Shown here: positions 1-9,245 of the stretch, piece by piece
Numbering within the stretch: position 1 is the first letter of the stretch
Layout: each line of letters opens with the position of its first letter
Position numbers and translations under genes: made by a program
The notes under the pieces: model-generated
Seen by the model: only the letters and a program-made list of their open reading frames with translations
Database searches by the model: none
What the model was told of the DNA's origin: nothing
NCBI GenBank assembly: GCA_964418585.1
Contig: CAYQMG010000048.1
Location: 1-64,000 of the forward strand
DNA: 64,000 nt
Reading direction: 5' to 3'
DNA from: JAJRTE01 sp964418585
GTDB lineage: Bacteria > Myxococcota_A > UBA796 > JAJRTE01

Positions 1-35
1 CCCAGTAGATGTAGCTAACAGCTACATCTACTGGG
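1..35. repeat. Perfect 16-bp inverted repeat at the window edge
   Basis: Bases 1-16 are the exact reverse complement of bases 20-35, with a 3-base loop. The right arm encodes the conserved SYIYWG block of the FG-GAP protein. It may be a chance hairpin or an inverted-end artefact of a contig. Confidence 0.8.
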
Positions 36-1894
36 GCCCGGACTACGATGTGGAGAGCCGGACCGAGATCCCCACCCATGGCAACACAGGGTCGGTGGTC
101 AAGGACCTGGACCAGGACGGGTACAAAGACATCGTGGTGGCCAGCGGCTACGGCAGTGACAACTCCGTGAACAACTACGTCTACTTCGGCAGCGCTCGAG
201 GCTACTCCGCCGACTTCCGCCAGTCCTTGCCCAGCAACCGGGCCTTCGACCTCGAGGTCGCCGACGTGAACTCGGACGGCTACGACGACATCGCCTTCGC
301 GGTGTGGTACGACGGCGACTACGCCACGACCAGCTACGTCTACTACGGGACCCCGCAAGGTTTCTTCACCACGCGCCGGACCGCACTCGCGACCCTGGGC
401 GCCTGGGACGTGGAGATCCACGACCTGGACGGAGACGGGCGCCCCGAGGTGCTCTTCGCCGGCGGCTCCGACACAGATGTGAACACCAAGAACTACCTGT
501 ACTGGAATTCGTCCCGAGGCCTCGAGCAGTCGACTCGCAGCACGGTCTCCACCTGGGGCGCCCTGGTGGCGGCCAGCGACGACCTGAACCACGACGGGTA
601 CCAGGATCTGGTCTTCAACTCTAGTTTCAACGGGAGCACCTACCAGCTCAACTCGGTGGTCCTCTGGGGCAGCGAGGCCGGCTACTCCGACCTCGACCGC
701 ACCCTCCTCGCGACCCAGGGCGCCTACGACATCTGCCTCGGCGACCTCAACGGGGACGGCGATACCGACATTGTGTTCGCAAACTACTACAACGGGTCAA
801 CCCACGCCACCTCGTCCTACATCTACTGGGGGAACAACGGCGAATTCGACGGGCCGACAGAGCTCCCCACCCTGGGCGCCCTGGCCTGCATCCTCGACGA
901 CTTCGACCTGGACGGCGACCTCGACATCGCCTTCGCCAACTACCGCAACGGGAGCACCTTCTCCCAGTCGTCCTACGTCTACTGGAACGAGGAAGGGGAC
1001 TTCTCCACCGCGGCCCGGACCGAGCTTCCAACCGTCGGTGCCCGCGCCATCACCTCCGCGGATGTCAACGGAGACACCTACCCGGACCTGATCATCGGCG
1101 GGTACTTCGACGGCTCCTCCTACAACGTGGACAGCTTCGTCTACTTCGGCTCGGAAAACGGGTTCTCGGAGCGCGAGCGCCTGGCGCTTCCGGGCTCCGG
1201 CGTGGTTGGCACCCCGGTGGTCAGGGACCTGAACGATGACGGGTTCGCCGACCTCGTGTTGCCCGGCTACTACGACGAAGACAACCCCGAATCCGTGAAT
1301 ACCTACATTTACTGGGGATCGAGCGCCGTCTACTCCACGGACGATCGCACCGCGCTCACTGTCTACAGGACTCGAGCAGTCGCATGCGACGACCTGGACG
1401 GGGACGGCCACCTGGACCTCGTGCTGGCGGAGCACTACGACGGTGACGATACGGTGGACAGCTTCATCTACTGGGGCTCGGAGTCCGGGGAGTACAGCTC
1501 GAGCAACCGCACCGCGCTCAGGATGAACCGCACCATGGATGTGGCGGTGGCGGACCTGGACGACGATGGATACAAGGACCTGGTCTTTGCCACATACTAT
1601 GACGGGGACTACACGACCAACAGCTTCGTGTACTACGGATCGCCCACCGGGTTCAGCGATTCCGACCGGGTCTCGCTGAGAACCTACGGCCCCTTCTCCG
1701 CGCACGTGGCCGACCTCGACGGGGACGGGCTCGAGGAGATCGTGTTCCCGAACCAGTACAACGGATCTTCCTATGCCACCTCCTCCTACGTCTACTGGGG
1801 CACGACGCACGGCTACAGCAACGACAACCGGACCGAGCTGAGCACTTACAGCTCCAGGAAGATCGCCGCGATCGGCGACGCCACGCCCAGGTAA
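2..1894 (+). CDS. FG-GAP/VCBS-like repeat protein, 5' partial
   Basis: The frame is open from the first bases and already in repeat sequence, so the N-terminus lies outside the window; 630 codons are present. The protein is a tandem array of about eleven units of roughly 54 residues. Each unit has a calcium-loop-like motif such as DLDGDG or DLNGDG followed by hydrophobic strands, then an aromatic block of the type SSYVYWG and an RTxLxTxGA tail. This is the pattern of FG-GAP/VCBS (integrin alpha-like) beta-propeller proteins, which are normally secreted or surface-exposed and bind Ca2+ and ligands. No other domain is visible, and the C-terminus ends shortly after the last unit. The ligand cannot be inferred. 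The GTG at position 50 is not the real start, because repeat-like sequence continues upstream of it. Confidence 0.85.
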   Translation, partial: PVDVANSYIYWGPDYDVESRTEIPTHGNTGSVVKDLDQDGYKDIVVASGYGSDNSVNNYVYFGSARGYSADFRQSLPSNRAFDLEVADVNSDGYDDIAFAVWYDGDYATTSYVYYGTPQGFFTTRRTALATLGAWDVEIHDLDGDGRPEVLFAGGSDTDVNTKNYLYWNSSRGLEQSTRSTVSTWGALVAASDDLNHDGYQDLVFNSSFNGSTYQLNSVVLWGSEAGYSDLDRTLLATQGAYDICLGDLNGDGDTDIVFANYYNGSTHATSSYIYWGNNGEFDGPTELPTLGALACILDDFDLDGDLDIAFANYRNGSTFSQSSYVYWNEEGDFSTAARTELPTVGARAITSADVNGDTYPDLIIGGYFDGSSYNVDSFVYFGSENGFSERERLALPGSGVVGTPVVRDLNDDGFADLVLPGYYDEDNPESVNTYIYWGSSAVYSTDDRTALTVYRTRAVACDDLDGDGHLDLVLAEHYDGDDTVDSFIYWGSESGEYSSSNRTALRMNRTMDVAVADLDDDGYKDLVFATYYDGDYTTNSFVYYGSPTGFSDSDRVSLRTYGPFSAHVADLDGDGLEEIVFPNQYNGSSYATSSYVYWGTTHGYSNDNRTELSTYSSRKIAAIGDATPR

Positions 1895-1895
1895 C

Positions 1896-1908
1896 GCCCG
1901 TTTCGGGC
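1896..1908. terminator. Weak stem-loop between convergent genes
   Basis: GCCCG-TTT-CGGGC follows the FG-GAP stop codon directly. The 5-bp stem is GC-only but has no T-run after it, so termination is only a possibility. The rest of the gap to 2057 shows nothing recognisable. Confidence 0.25.
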
Positions 1909-2057
1909 CACGTTCATCCATCTCATCCAGGAACGTTCCAGGCGGTCTCTATCTGTATCCTCGCTTGTTGTGGAGATGCGGTCCAGCGGTACGACCGCGT
2001 CAAGACGGTACAAGCCCCCACGGAAACCCGCTCCTCACGCATGCCGGATTCGGCTCC

Positions 2058-3527
2058 CTATGGGTGGACACCGCCGGCGCGGCCCTTGCCGTTCCGCCCC
2101 ACCGGAAGTGTCACCATGAACCGGGCCCCTCCTTCCGCTCGATTCGCAGCCTCGATCCGACCACCGTGCGCTTCCAGGATGACCCGGGACACCGCCAACC
2201 CCAATCCTGTGCCTCGAGCCTTGGTCGTGAAAAAGGGCTCGAACAGTCGAGACGCCATCTCCTCGGACAACCCTGGACCAGAGTCCTCCACGCACAGGCA
2301 CACCTCCTCCTCCGTCGCCTGCTCGATCCGGACCTGGACCGTTCCGTCCGGGCCCGCCGCTTCCATGGCATTCTTGAGGAGATTTCCCAACACCTGGCGC
2401 AAGGCGTGCTCGTTCCCTGTCACCGTCCCCTCGCCGCTCACGGTCAGCCTGGGCGCTGGATGCGGAAGGGAACCGGCGACGCGCTCACCCACCTCCCGAC
2501 ACATACTTCCCAGATCCACCGGGTCATTCGACACCGCAATGGGACGCGCAAGGTCCAGCAACCCCTCCACGATGTGCTGGGTCCGTACCGCTTCCTCCTC
2601 GATCACCACCAGGTCGTCGAGAAGCTGGCCATCGGCCCGCTCTTTCATCAACCGGGCATAGCCCAGGATCACGCCCAGGGGATTGTTGATCTCGTGTGCC
2701 ACCCCGGCGGCCAGGCGCCCCACTGCGGCCAACTTCTCCTGCTGAACCAGTTGGGCTTGATGACGCGCCAGGGCTCGAGTCATCGTATTGAATTGCCCGG
2801 CCAGCGCGGCGAATTCATCTTTGGTGTCGAGTTCTATTACGGTCTCCAGGTCGCCTCGAGCCAGGCGCCGCGCACCACGGCCGAGCACGGCCAGGGGATA
2901 GGCGATCGACCTTCGGAGGTAGAGCGCGGCCCCCACCGCGAACGCGAGGGCCAGTCCGTGGGAGAGAAACAGCCAGAGGAGTGCGGAACGGGCGATGCGG
3001 TCCGCCTCCTGCTCGGCCGACCGCACGCGGTCTCCCAGGGTTGCGGCGATGGCGTCGAGTTCCTGTTGAATGGTATCTACCATGGCCAGGAGCTTGGCAT
3101 GTTCCGCCTGCACGGCCGCCTCGTCCCCCACCAGCACGGCAGGAACCACCTCGTCAAGGAATATCCGCGCCTGGGTCCTCGCCACCTCCTCGATGGCCTG
3201 AATGCGCCCCCCTTCCTCCGTATCGCCCCATTGCGACGACATCCGGGCACTCAACTCGGCGACTCGAGCACACGCTTTCTCGTGGTAGCCCAGATGGGTG
3301 GTGTTCCCGAGGATGATGGTGTGAGCCTCGTGGGCATACTGGTCTCGAATCGCTGTCGCCAACGCCAAGGTCGTTCGAAGTTCCCGGTTGTCGAGCACCA
3401 CGCGATTGAGTACGTCGTGGATGTCGGAGAGAGCCTTGAACGCAGAAAAGGAAGCGGCACTCATGACCAGAAAGAGGAGGCCGAACACGAACAGCATCCG
3501 GCGCGTGGTGCGATTCCAAAACTTCAT
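2058..3527 (-). CDS. Membrane sensor histidine kinase
   Basis: A 489-residue two-component sensor kinase. Residues about 10-30 form a first membrane helix. A mostly helical, roughly 150-residue extracytoplasmic sensor region follows, resembling four-helix-bundle chemoreceptor sensors, then a second membrane helix (about 182-204) and a HAMP linker (about 201-254). The HisKA H-box is HEINNPLG with phospho-acceptor His278. The ATPase domain shows NLLKNAMEA, DSGPGLSEE and GTGLGLAVS, so it looks fully active. I chose the ATG at 3527 because GAGGTGG lies just upstream and the hydrophobic segment follows at once; a longer open frame reaches 3740 without support. No response regulator is adjacent. 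A good sigma-70 promoter lies about 80 bases upstream. Confidence 0.9.
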   Translation of the reverse strand: MKFWNRTTRRMLFVFGLLFLVMSAASFSAFKALSDIHDVLNRVVLDNRELRTTLALATAIRDQYAHEAHTIILGNTTHLGYHEKACARVAELSARMSSQWGDTEEGGRIQAIEEVARTQARIFLDEVVPAVLVGDEAAVQAEHAKLLAMVDTIQQELDAIAATLGDRVRSAEQEADRIARSALLWLFLSHGLALAFAVGAALYLRRSIAYPLAVLGRGARRLARGDLETVIELDTKDEFAALAGQFNTMTRALARHQAQLVQQEKLAAVGRLAAGVAHEINNPLGVILGYARLMKERADGQLLDDLVVIEEEAVRTQHIVEGLLDLARPIAVSNDPVDLGSMCREVGERVAGSLPHPAPRLTVSGEGTVTGNEHALRQVLGNLLKNAMEAAGPDGTVQVRIEQATEEEVCLCVEDSGPGLSEEMASRLFEPFFTTKARGTGLGLAVSRVILEAHGGRIEAANRAEGGARFMVTLPVGRNGKGRAGGVHP

Positions 3528-3605
3528 GGCCACCTCGATCACGTGAAGGAGGATATTGCCGGGCGGTTTCCCGAGACGTCCATCCGCGAGAAGGAGAGCG
3601 ATGAA

Positions 3606-3634
3606 AGGGTAGGTGATTGGAGGAGGGGTGTCAA
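3606..3634 (-). promoter_or_regulatory. Sigma-70 promoter of the histidine kinase
   Basis: On the minus strand, TTGACA and TACCCT are separated by exactly 17 bases. The predicted start site is about 70 bases upstream of the kinase ATG. Confidence 0.6.
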
Positions 3635-3952
3635 TGCGACAACAGCGGGCACGACGGGACGCTTCCAGACTCGAATGAACCGCGACGAAACCGACTTGGC
3701 CATGGCGATGGGTTGCGGGTTCAGCGAGCCGACCCAGCACCCAGGTCCGGGTGAGCAGGGAAGTTCTCCCGGCCGGTCGGCCTGTTCACATGCCTTCTGT
3801 TCGCCGACGCGGCCGCTCTGCCTGCCCCTGGAGGGCTGCACCGGCCCATGGTTCTCGAGCGCCGTGGGGCGAACCTCTCCCTCTCACGTTCGGTTCAACC
3901 GGTTCGTCAAGGTGGAAACCGCCAAGCGGTGCTTCCACCAACCGACCCCGGA
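3635..3952. other. Non-coding stretch upstream of the kinase promoter
   Basis: Between the kinase promoter and the stop codon of the next gene upstream. Open frames here have no start signals or recognisable protein features, and I see no RNA gene, repeat or clear terminator. Confidence 0.5.
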
Positions 3953-5671
3953 TCACGGGTCCGGCGGCTGGATGGAAAGTACGTCCCAGGCTCCCTGTCC
4001 GCGGCCCAGGGCCATACGGGCGCCCCAGGCCAGGCCTGCAGCAAACGCTCGACCCCGGGCAGGGTCTTGTGCAGCGCGGACGCGCAGGAACACCTCCCGG
4101 GCCGTGGGGCCATCGGGTGGTTTCCGGAGGAAACGCCAGAAATCAGTGTACCAGGGAGGGCCGAGAACGGCCCGGACCCCTGCTGCGGTCTCCGGCGGGA
4201 CCTCGCCCCGGGCCTCCAATTCGAGAAAGGTGAGCGCTGCCGAAAGGGACCGGCGATCGACGCCACGCAGGCCCGACCGAAAGAGTCGCACCCCCTCGAA
4301 CCTCCGTGCCATGTCCGGCGTCTCGGGGTCGATGAACGAAAGGTCGTCGACCAGGGCGGGAACGGTCAGTCCCAGGACGGTCGCCATGAGCAGTCCGGCC
4401 GCCGTCACGTCCCACATTCGCCCGGCAAGGGCGGGGCGCCGACCCCGGCTCAGGCCAACCCGCGCCAGGCAGCCAGGACTCGCGGTTCGTTCCACACCGA
4501 AGCGATGTCCTCTCCCAACCGCCAGTGCCAGTGCGATCGCAAGTGCGGCGTGCAGTCCTGGATAGAGCGTGGCCGCATACCTCGGACAGTATCCGAACGT
4601 GGTGGCGGTGCTGGTTGTGAACGGCAGGTGTACCGCCGCAAACGCCACGAGGAACAGAAGCGGATAGAGACCGATGACACGAATCATGGGTCGCACGGAC
4701 CGCTCCACCCTGCGCCCGCCCACGACAAGCGCGACACAGCAACCCAGGAGCACCAGGCCAATGGCCACCCGAAGCGGGTCCAGGCTCTCCGGCTGCCCCG
4801 GCGGAACCTGGGGAGACCAGGGCGGCACACTCACCAGGAGCCGGGGCAGGTGTGAAAGTCGCCCCAGCGCGCCGGCCAGGAGCTGGCTCGGCCCTTGCCC
4901 GTACACCGCGACAGATCCGGCCCCGGCCCAGGCGGCCAGTGCCATGGGCGCAATACCCAGCCCGAACCCGGCCACAACCGACATCCGCGAGGATGGCGCG
5001 CCCTCTGCAGCGCCGGTCCTGAGTCGCGAAAGCACAACCGGGATCAGCAACCCTACGAATATCACGGCCGAAAGGTTGAAGAACACCGCAAATCCGGCAG
5101 CCACGCCAAACAGGAAGGCGCGCCGACGACGCCCCTTCCCCCTCGAGGTGACTGTTGCGACAGCCAGGGCGAGACCAAGTGCCAGGAAGGCGTTCAGTTC
5201 CGGGTGGGTGCTCCACAAGGTCAACTGCATCCGCACGAGCACAGGCGGAGCCAGCGCATACAACCATCCAAACGTCACCGCGGCCCGCGTCCCCCCGATG
5301 CGGTGGAGCGTCCACATCCACAGCACCATGGCCGCCAGGGCATAGCCCAACGCCAACCCCTTGAGCGAGGCATACTCACGCCCAAAAAGGGCCGACCAGG
5401 GCACAAACAGGAGCGAAGAAACGAACGTTCCGCCGTGAAACGGGACGACCTGGTAGGCCCAGATCGACGGCCGGAGGCTTCCCTGTTCCAGGTCCCAGGC
5501 CAGGTCGGCATGGGCCAACTCCCCATCCGCCAGGTGTCCAAGCCTGTCCAGAGAGGTCATGAGAACCGCCAGCCTGAGCAGGAGAAACGCAAAAACCGGA
5601 AGTGCCAACAACGTCCCGTTGCACCACCTCCACTTCTGGTTCCTCCATGCGTCCGGCTCGCTGCGCCTCAC
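3953..5671 (-). CDS. Polytopic membrane protein, GT-C glycosyltransferase-like
   Basis: A 572-residue integral membrane protein with about 11 hydrophobic segments and a hydrophilic C-terminal tail of about 120 residues. The layout matches GT-C enzymes that use polyprenyl-linked sugars: a first helix, then a large first loop with acidic residues (a DGELAHADLAWDLEQG stretch, about residues 47-62), then many helices. I cannot name a family, and no single motif is decisive. The GTG start at 5671 is supported by GGAG seven bases upstream. The gene is divergent from a second GT-C-like gene at 5892. A solute transporter is a less likely alternative. Confidence 0.55.
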   Translation of the reverse strand: MRRSEPDAWRNQKWRWCNGTLLALPVFAFLLLRLAVLMTSLDRLGHLADGELAHADLAWDLEQGSLRPSIWAYQVVPFHGGTFVSSLLFVPWSALFGREYASLKGLALGYALAAMVLWMWTLHRIGGTRAAVTFGWLYALAPPVLVRMQLTLWSTHPELNAFLALGLALAVATVTSRGKGRRRRAFLFGVAAGFAVFFNLSAVIFVGLLIPVVLSRLRTGAAEGAPSSRMSVVAGFGLGIAPMALAAWAGAGSVAVYGQGPSQLLAGALGRLSHLPRLLVSVPPWSPQVPPGQPESLDPLRVAIGLVLLGCCVALVVGGRRVERSVRPMIRVIGLYPLLFLVAFAAVHLPFTTSTATTFGYCPRYAATLYPGLHAALAIALALAVGRGHRFGVERTASPGCLARVGLSRGRRPALAGRMWDVTAAGLLMATVLGLTVPALVDDLSFIDPETPDMARRFEGVRLFRSGLRGVDRRSLSAALTFLELEARGEVPPETAAGVRAVLGPPWYTDFWRFLRKPPDGPTAREVFLRVRAAQDPARGRAFAAGLAWGARMALGRGQGAWDVLSIQPPDP

Positions 5672-5839
5672 CCTCCTACTCCGTTCCCCCCGGCGGTTCT
5701 CCAGGAAATCTCAACGGGACGACCTCTCCGGGCCGCGCACCTCCCCCCCTTTGCACGCCCTCATGGTTGTCTCATATCGTCAAAAAGGACTCAAGGCGTG
5801 GTTCCCAGAAAAAATTCACCCCCCCACATCCTCCCGTAC

Positions 5840-5868
5840 TTTATACTGTTCTCGAGCCGTTGTCGCAG
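5840..5868 (-). promoter_or_regulatory. Candidate promoter for the GT-C-like gene
   Basis: On the minus strand CTGCGA and TATAAA are separated by 17 bases. The -10 is good and the -35 is moderate. The same AT patch reads TATACT on the plus strand (5842-5847), so it might also serve the divergent gene, although no plus-strand -35 is visible. Confidence 0.4.
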
Positions 5869-5891
5869 CCAGGAAATAACATCCCAACAGG

Positions 5892-7094
5892 ATGAGACGG
5901 TCCGAAGAACAAGCGCCGACTCACCCTCCAGGCATTCGACCAAAGACCATGTCCCCTCCCTCCCAACCGCCGGACCCCCCTCGCCCACCCCCGGACTCAC
6001 TCCGGATGACCCCCCCGGTGTACCGGGCACGGGAGATCCTCCTCATCGCCCTCGGAACCGCCCTCTTCCACTGCACCCTCCTCGCCTTCTTGGCTCTCGT
6101 CAGTCGCTACGGAGCCGACAACTTCCGCTCAGGAGAGGCATTCTGGACCAATGCCTTCGTTCACTGGGACGCGCACCACTACCTCCAAATCGCACGCGAG
6201 GGATACCGGGACGACTACCTCCTCGTCTTTTTCCCCCTGTTCCCACTCCTCGTCCGAACCATCGCCGCTTGCGGCGCCAACCTCCTCATCGCCGCCCTCC
6301 TCCTCAACCTCGTCGCACATACCGCAGGCGCCGTCAACCTCTACCGCCTCGTCCGCCTCGACCACTCGAGCCGCACCGCCCGATGGACCGTCCTCTTCTT
6401 CCTCCTGTTCCCAGCCTCCGCTTTCTTCGCCGTACCCTACTCCGAAGCCATCGCCTTCTACCTCCTCATCTCCTCCACCTACCACTTCCGCCGCAGACGC
6501 TACTCCCTCGCACTCCTGCTCGGCATCCTCGCCGGCCTCAGCCGCGCCACAGGTTGGCTCCTCGCACCACTCCTCATCGCCGAGACGCTCCGCACGCCCA
6601 GCCACGACCGGCCTCGAGCCTTCCTCGCCGCCGCCGCGCCCATGGTCGGCGTCCTCTTCTATCCATTGATGAACTTTTGGTTTTCAGGAGATCCGTTCCT
6701 GTTCTTGAGCGCCCAGGCTTCCCGATTCCACAGGGCAATCGCCTTCCCTACCACGGCCCTGGTCTCCTCCTGGAAAGCACTCCAGACCGGATGGCCCGAA
6801 TGGCTCACCGTCGGCGCCACCAACCTGGCCGGGGCCGCACTTGCCTGGATCACCGCCGGGCTTGCCTGCCGGACCGAACGACGCAGCCACGCTGGCTACG
6901 CGCTGTTGTCCGCGGCCTTTATCACGTGTCAGTCTCGCTGGCAGAGTGTTCTTCGATACGATGCCATGATTTTTCCCCTTTATATTGTGCTTGCAAAAAG
7001 GGGGAAGCCGGTGCGGTGGGTGGCGGTGGTGATTTCTCTGGCCGCGCTCCTGGGTTTCTCTGCCCAGTATGCCATGGGGCGCTGGGCGATGTAG
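5892..7094 (+). CDS. PIG-V-like mannosyltransferase family membrane protein
   Basis: A 400-residue polytopic protein. After a Pro-rich cytoplasmic tail and the first helix, the first loop carries WDAHHYLQIAREGY, the signature of bacterial relatives of the GPI mannosyltransferase PIG-V, in which the WD acidic residue lies in the catalytic loop. FFPLFPLL and PYSEAIAFY further along fit the same family. It probably transfers a sugar from a polyprenyl-phosphate donor to an acceptor at the periplasmic face; the acceptor is unknown. The start is uncertain: ATGs at 5892, 5949 and 6006 are in frame and none has a convincing ribosome-binding site. The protein ends shortly after a final hydrophobic helix. 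Confidence 0.75.
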   Translation: MRRSEEQAPTHPPGIRPKTMSPPSQPPDPPRPPPDSLRMTPPVYRAREILLIALGTALFHCTLLAFLALVSRYGADNFRSGEAFWTNAFVHWDAHHYLQIAREGYRDDYLLVFFPLFPLLVRTIAACGANLLIAALLLNLVAHTAGAVNLYRLVRLDHSSRTARWTVLFFLLFPASAFFAVPYSEAIAFYLLISSTYHFRRRRYSLALLLGILAGLSRATGWLLAPLLIAETLRTPSHDRPRAFLAAAAPMVGVLFYPLMNFWFSGDPFLFLSAQASRFHRAIAFPTTALVSSWKALQTGWPEWLTVGATNLAGAALAWITAGLACRTERRSHAGYALLSAAFITCQSRWQSVLRYDAMIFPLYIVLAKRGKPVRWVAVVISLAALLGFSAQYAMGRWAM

Positions 7095-7352
7095 ACCGGG
7101 CGTTGTTCGTTCGAGCTGGAGTCCGCTGTAGCATGGATGGGTGCAATAGCGTGAGAGAAGGGTGGAAACCAGGTGGCAAGGACGGCACTGGTTGGCTATC
7201 ATGCCCGGGGTGATTGGACCCGAAGGAGGACGGTGTCCGGGTCGCGATGTATGCGAGTCAGGAGGGGACGTTCGTGTCGGAGCATGGAGCTTCGAGGGGG
7301 TAACCCGGCCTTTTCGGACGTTGTCGGGACCCTGCTGCAACAGGAGGCGGTC

Positions 7353-8027
7353 ATGTCACGAGTCACGCGGGCGCTCGCCCGGGAATGGCGATTTCTCGAG
7401 GGGGGAGTTGAACCGACGCGGCTTCTTCTCCTGTTTTCGCTCCTGGTCATGGTGCCACGTTACCACCGGTTCACTGTTGGTGTTCCGATGGTGAACCAGC
7501 ACACGGTGCTTCAAATCGGAGCGCCGCTGCTGCTCATTCTACTGGTCTACCGTGAGAATCCCCTGGATTGGGGACTGGGACTGGGAGATGTCCGAACCGG
7601 CGTCCTGGTCACGGGGATGTTCGTACTCCTCTATCTCCCGTTTTTCCTGCTCCTCATTCACGACGAGAGTTTCTCCGCATACTACATGGTCCGGAACGCT
7701 GGCGGGTCACTCGACTGGGAGGCCTGGAGCCTGAAGCGGCTGGTATCCCTGGCGACCATGGTGCGAACCGAGTTTTTCTTCCGCGGCTTCCTCCTGTTCG
7801 GCCTGCGCAAACGCATGGGTCCGAACACGGCCATCCTGGTGCACCTGCTCCCCTATGGCATGGCGCACCTGGGTAAGCCGGAACTCGAGTGCTACGGGTC
7901 GCTCCTGGTGGGATACTTCCTGGGCTACCTCTCACTGCGCACCCGGTCGGTCTGGTATGGCGTTTTCCTGCACTGGTTCTTCTCCTCGGCATTCCAGTTC
8001 TACTTTGCGCTGGTGGGAGCGGGGTGA
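7353..8027 (+). CDS. CPBP-family intramembrane protease (CAAX/ABI type)
   Basis: A 224-residue membrane protein with about six hydrophobic segments. The CPBP motifs are recognisable: TEFFFRGFLL (residues 139-148; first Glu of the usual EExxxR replaced by Thr139, Glu140 and Arg144 kept), AHLGKPE with His172, and HWFFSS with His207. Family members are glutamate-type intramembrane proteases or abortive-infection-like proteins; no substrate can be inferred. The ATG at 7353 has a strong AGGAGG five bases upstream. A frame open upstream to 7173 has poor composition and no ribosome site. The preceding gap 7095-7352 holds no other gene I can support. Confidence 0.75.
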   Translation: MSRVTRALAREWRFLEGGVEPTRLLLLFSLLVMVPRYHRFTVGVPMVNQHTVLQIGAPLLLILLVYRENPLDWGLGLGDVRTGVLVTGMFVLLYLPFFLLLIHDESFSAYYMVRNAGGSLDWEAWSLKRLVSLATMVRTEFFFRGFLLFGLRKRMGPNTAILVHLLPYGMAHLGKPELECYGSLLVGYFLGYLSLRTRSVWYGVFLHWFFSSAFQFYFALVGAG

Positions 8028-8105
8028 CGCACGCGAAGGAGGAGGCGGCAAGCGGCCCCGGGGAGACCCGCGCTGTTCACATGGGTTGGAGCAGGCGCGG
8101 GCGGG

Positions 8106-8960
8106 TCACGGGGAGAAGGAGACGGAATCGAGGATGCGCTCGGCGATCTCCTGGAGGTGAGGCGCATCGTCGTACGCACATGCGATCACATACAGGGTAT
8201 GCGCACGTCCTGTGGCGATGACGTCCACGAGGTAGGGGTCCTTGTCCACCTCCAGATCCGCGCCTTCCCAGCGAACCGCTTCAGGTCCCACGAACAGGTT
8301 CTCAGCTTCGGTCGTCTCCACCGTGTCGACACCGAGGAGTACGGCAGCGAGCTGGGTCCCCACGTCTGCCCCCCAGGTCAGGATACCCTGGGCAGGCACT
8401 CGAGTTTCGATTTCCGCGAAGTAGATATCCATGCCGTAGACACCGGTCCGGTACAGAGTGACGCTTTTCGCCTGCCTTCCCGGATCGACGGGAAGGGTGC
8501 CCCGCACCCTCTGCAACCGGTCCGGCAAGTCCACCCGAAATCCGTCCGGGCGCGTCACCTCGGTCCAGGAACCGGTCAGCCAGACCAGGAGTTTGGAGGG
8601 GTTCTGAAAATGGACTGCAGCCGCCATCACCGCGACCGTCACCGGGATGACCAAGACCCAGAACCAGGAGGTGCGGGGTGGAGCCTCGAGTTCCCTTCGC
8701 AGGGTTTCCTCGTCCCCGCCGAGACCTGGGAGACGGATACCTGCGGTCCCAAGGGTCGGCCGGGGCGCCCCTTTGCCTTCCGGCCGGTCTCCGGTCGCGG
8801 GTCGTGCGCCCCGATCGCCATTTCCTTCGTCCCGACTGTCGCCGCCGTCTGACTCCTGGCGATATTTCTCGTAGACGAGGCCACACCTGGGACATTCTGT
8901 GATCGGTTCTGGATCCCAGGGTTGACGCTCGTACTGACAGTTTGGGCAAGGAACCGGCAT
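8106..8960 (-). CDS. Zinc-ribbon single-pass membrane protein, unknown function
   Basis: A 284-residue protein. The first 30 residues carry a C4 zinc-ribbon, CPNC at residues 5-8 and CPRC about 15 residues later followed by GLVYEKY; this type of N-terminal ribbon is common in delta-proteobacterial membrane proteins. A charged linker of about 80 residues, one transmembrane helix (about residues 117-137) and an extracytoplasmic domain of about 150 residues follow. I do not recognise the outer domain. The ATG at 8960 precedes the ribbon directly and has GGAG upstream. It is divergent from the hydrolase at 9246, and each has its own promoter in the gap. Confidence 0.75.
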   Translation of the reverse strand: MPVPCPNCQYERQPWDPEPITECPRCGLVYEKYRQESDGGDSRDEGNGDRGARPATGDRPEGKGAPRPTLGTAGIRLPGLGGDEETLRRELEAPPRTSWFWVLVIPVTVAVMAAAVHFQNPSKLLVWLTGSWTEVTRPDGFRVDLPDRLQRVRGTLPVDPGRQAKSVTLYRTGVYGMDIYFAEIETRVPAQGILTWGADVGTQLAAVLLGVDTVETTEAENLFVGPEAVRWEGADLEVDKDPYLVDVIATGRAHTLYVIACAYDDAPHLQEIAERILDSVSFSP

Positions 8961-9008
8961 CTTACCACTCCGGTTCTCGAGGAAAAAAACGACACATGCC
9001 GACAATCG

Positions 9009-9037
9009 ATGATAGCTCACGTTCGGGCCGGTCGCAA
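9009..9037 (-). promoter_or_regulatory. Promoter of the zinc-ribbon gene
   Basis: On the minus strand TTGCGA and TATCAT are separated by 17 bases, placing the start site about 40 bases before the ATG at 8960. Confidence 0.55.
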
Positions 9038-9066
9038 CGTCCCCGGCCTGTCGGGGGCCGCCGAGG

Positions 9067-9095
9067 TTGCCTCGCACCGGCCGGTGGGGTACGAT
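9067..9095 (+). promoter_or_regulatory. Promoter of the alpha/beta hydrolase gene
   Basis: TTGCCT and TACGAT are separated by 17 bases. It lies back-to-back with the minus-strand promoter at 9009-9037 and leaves a leader of about 140 bases before the ATG at 9246. Confidence 0.5.
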
Positions 9096-9245
9096 GAACA
9101 CCTTTGGAGGCGGGCGACAAGGTTGATGCCGGGGGCCTGTGATCGGGATGTTGTCGGGCGCTCGAGTCGTATTGACAGGAGCGGGGCCTCGGTGCGGGCG
9201 CTGGCGGTACCTCCCCGGCGTGTTCCTGTTGACAGGCGAGGTCAC

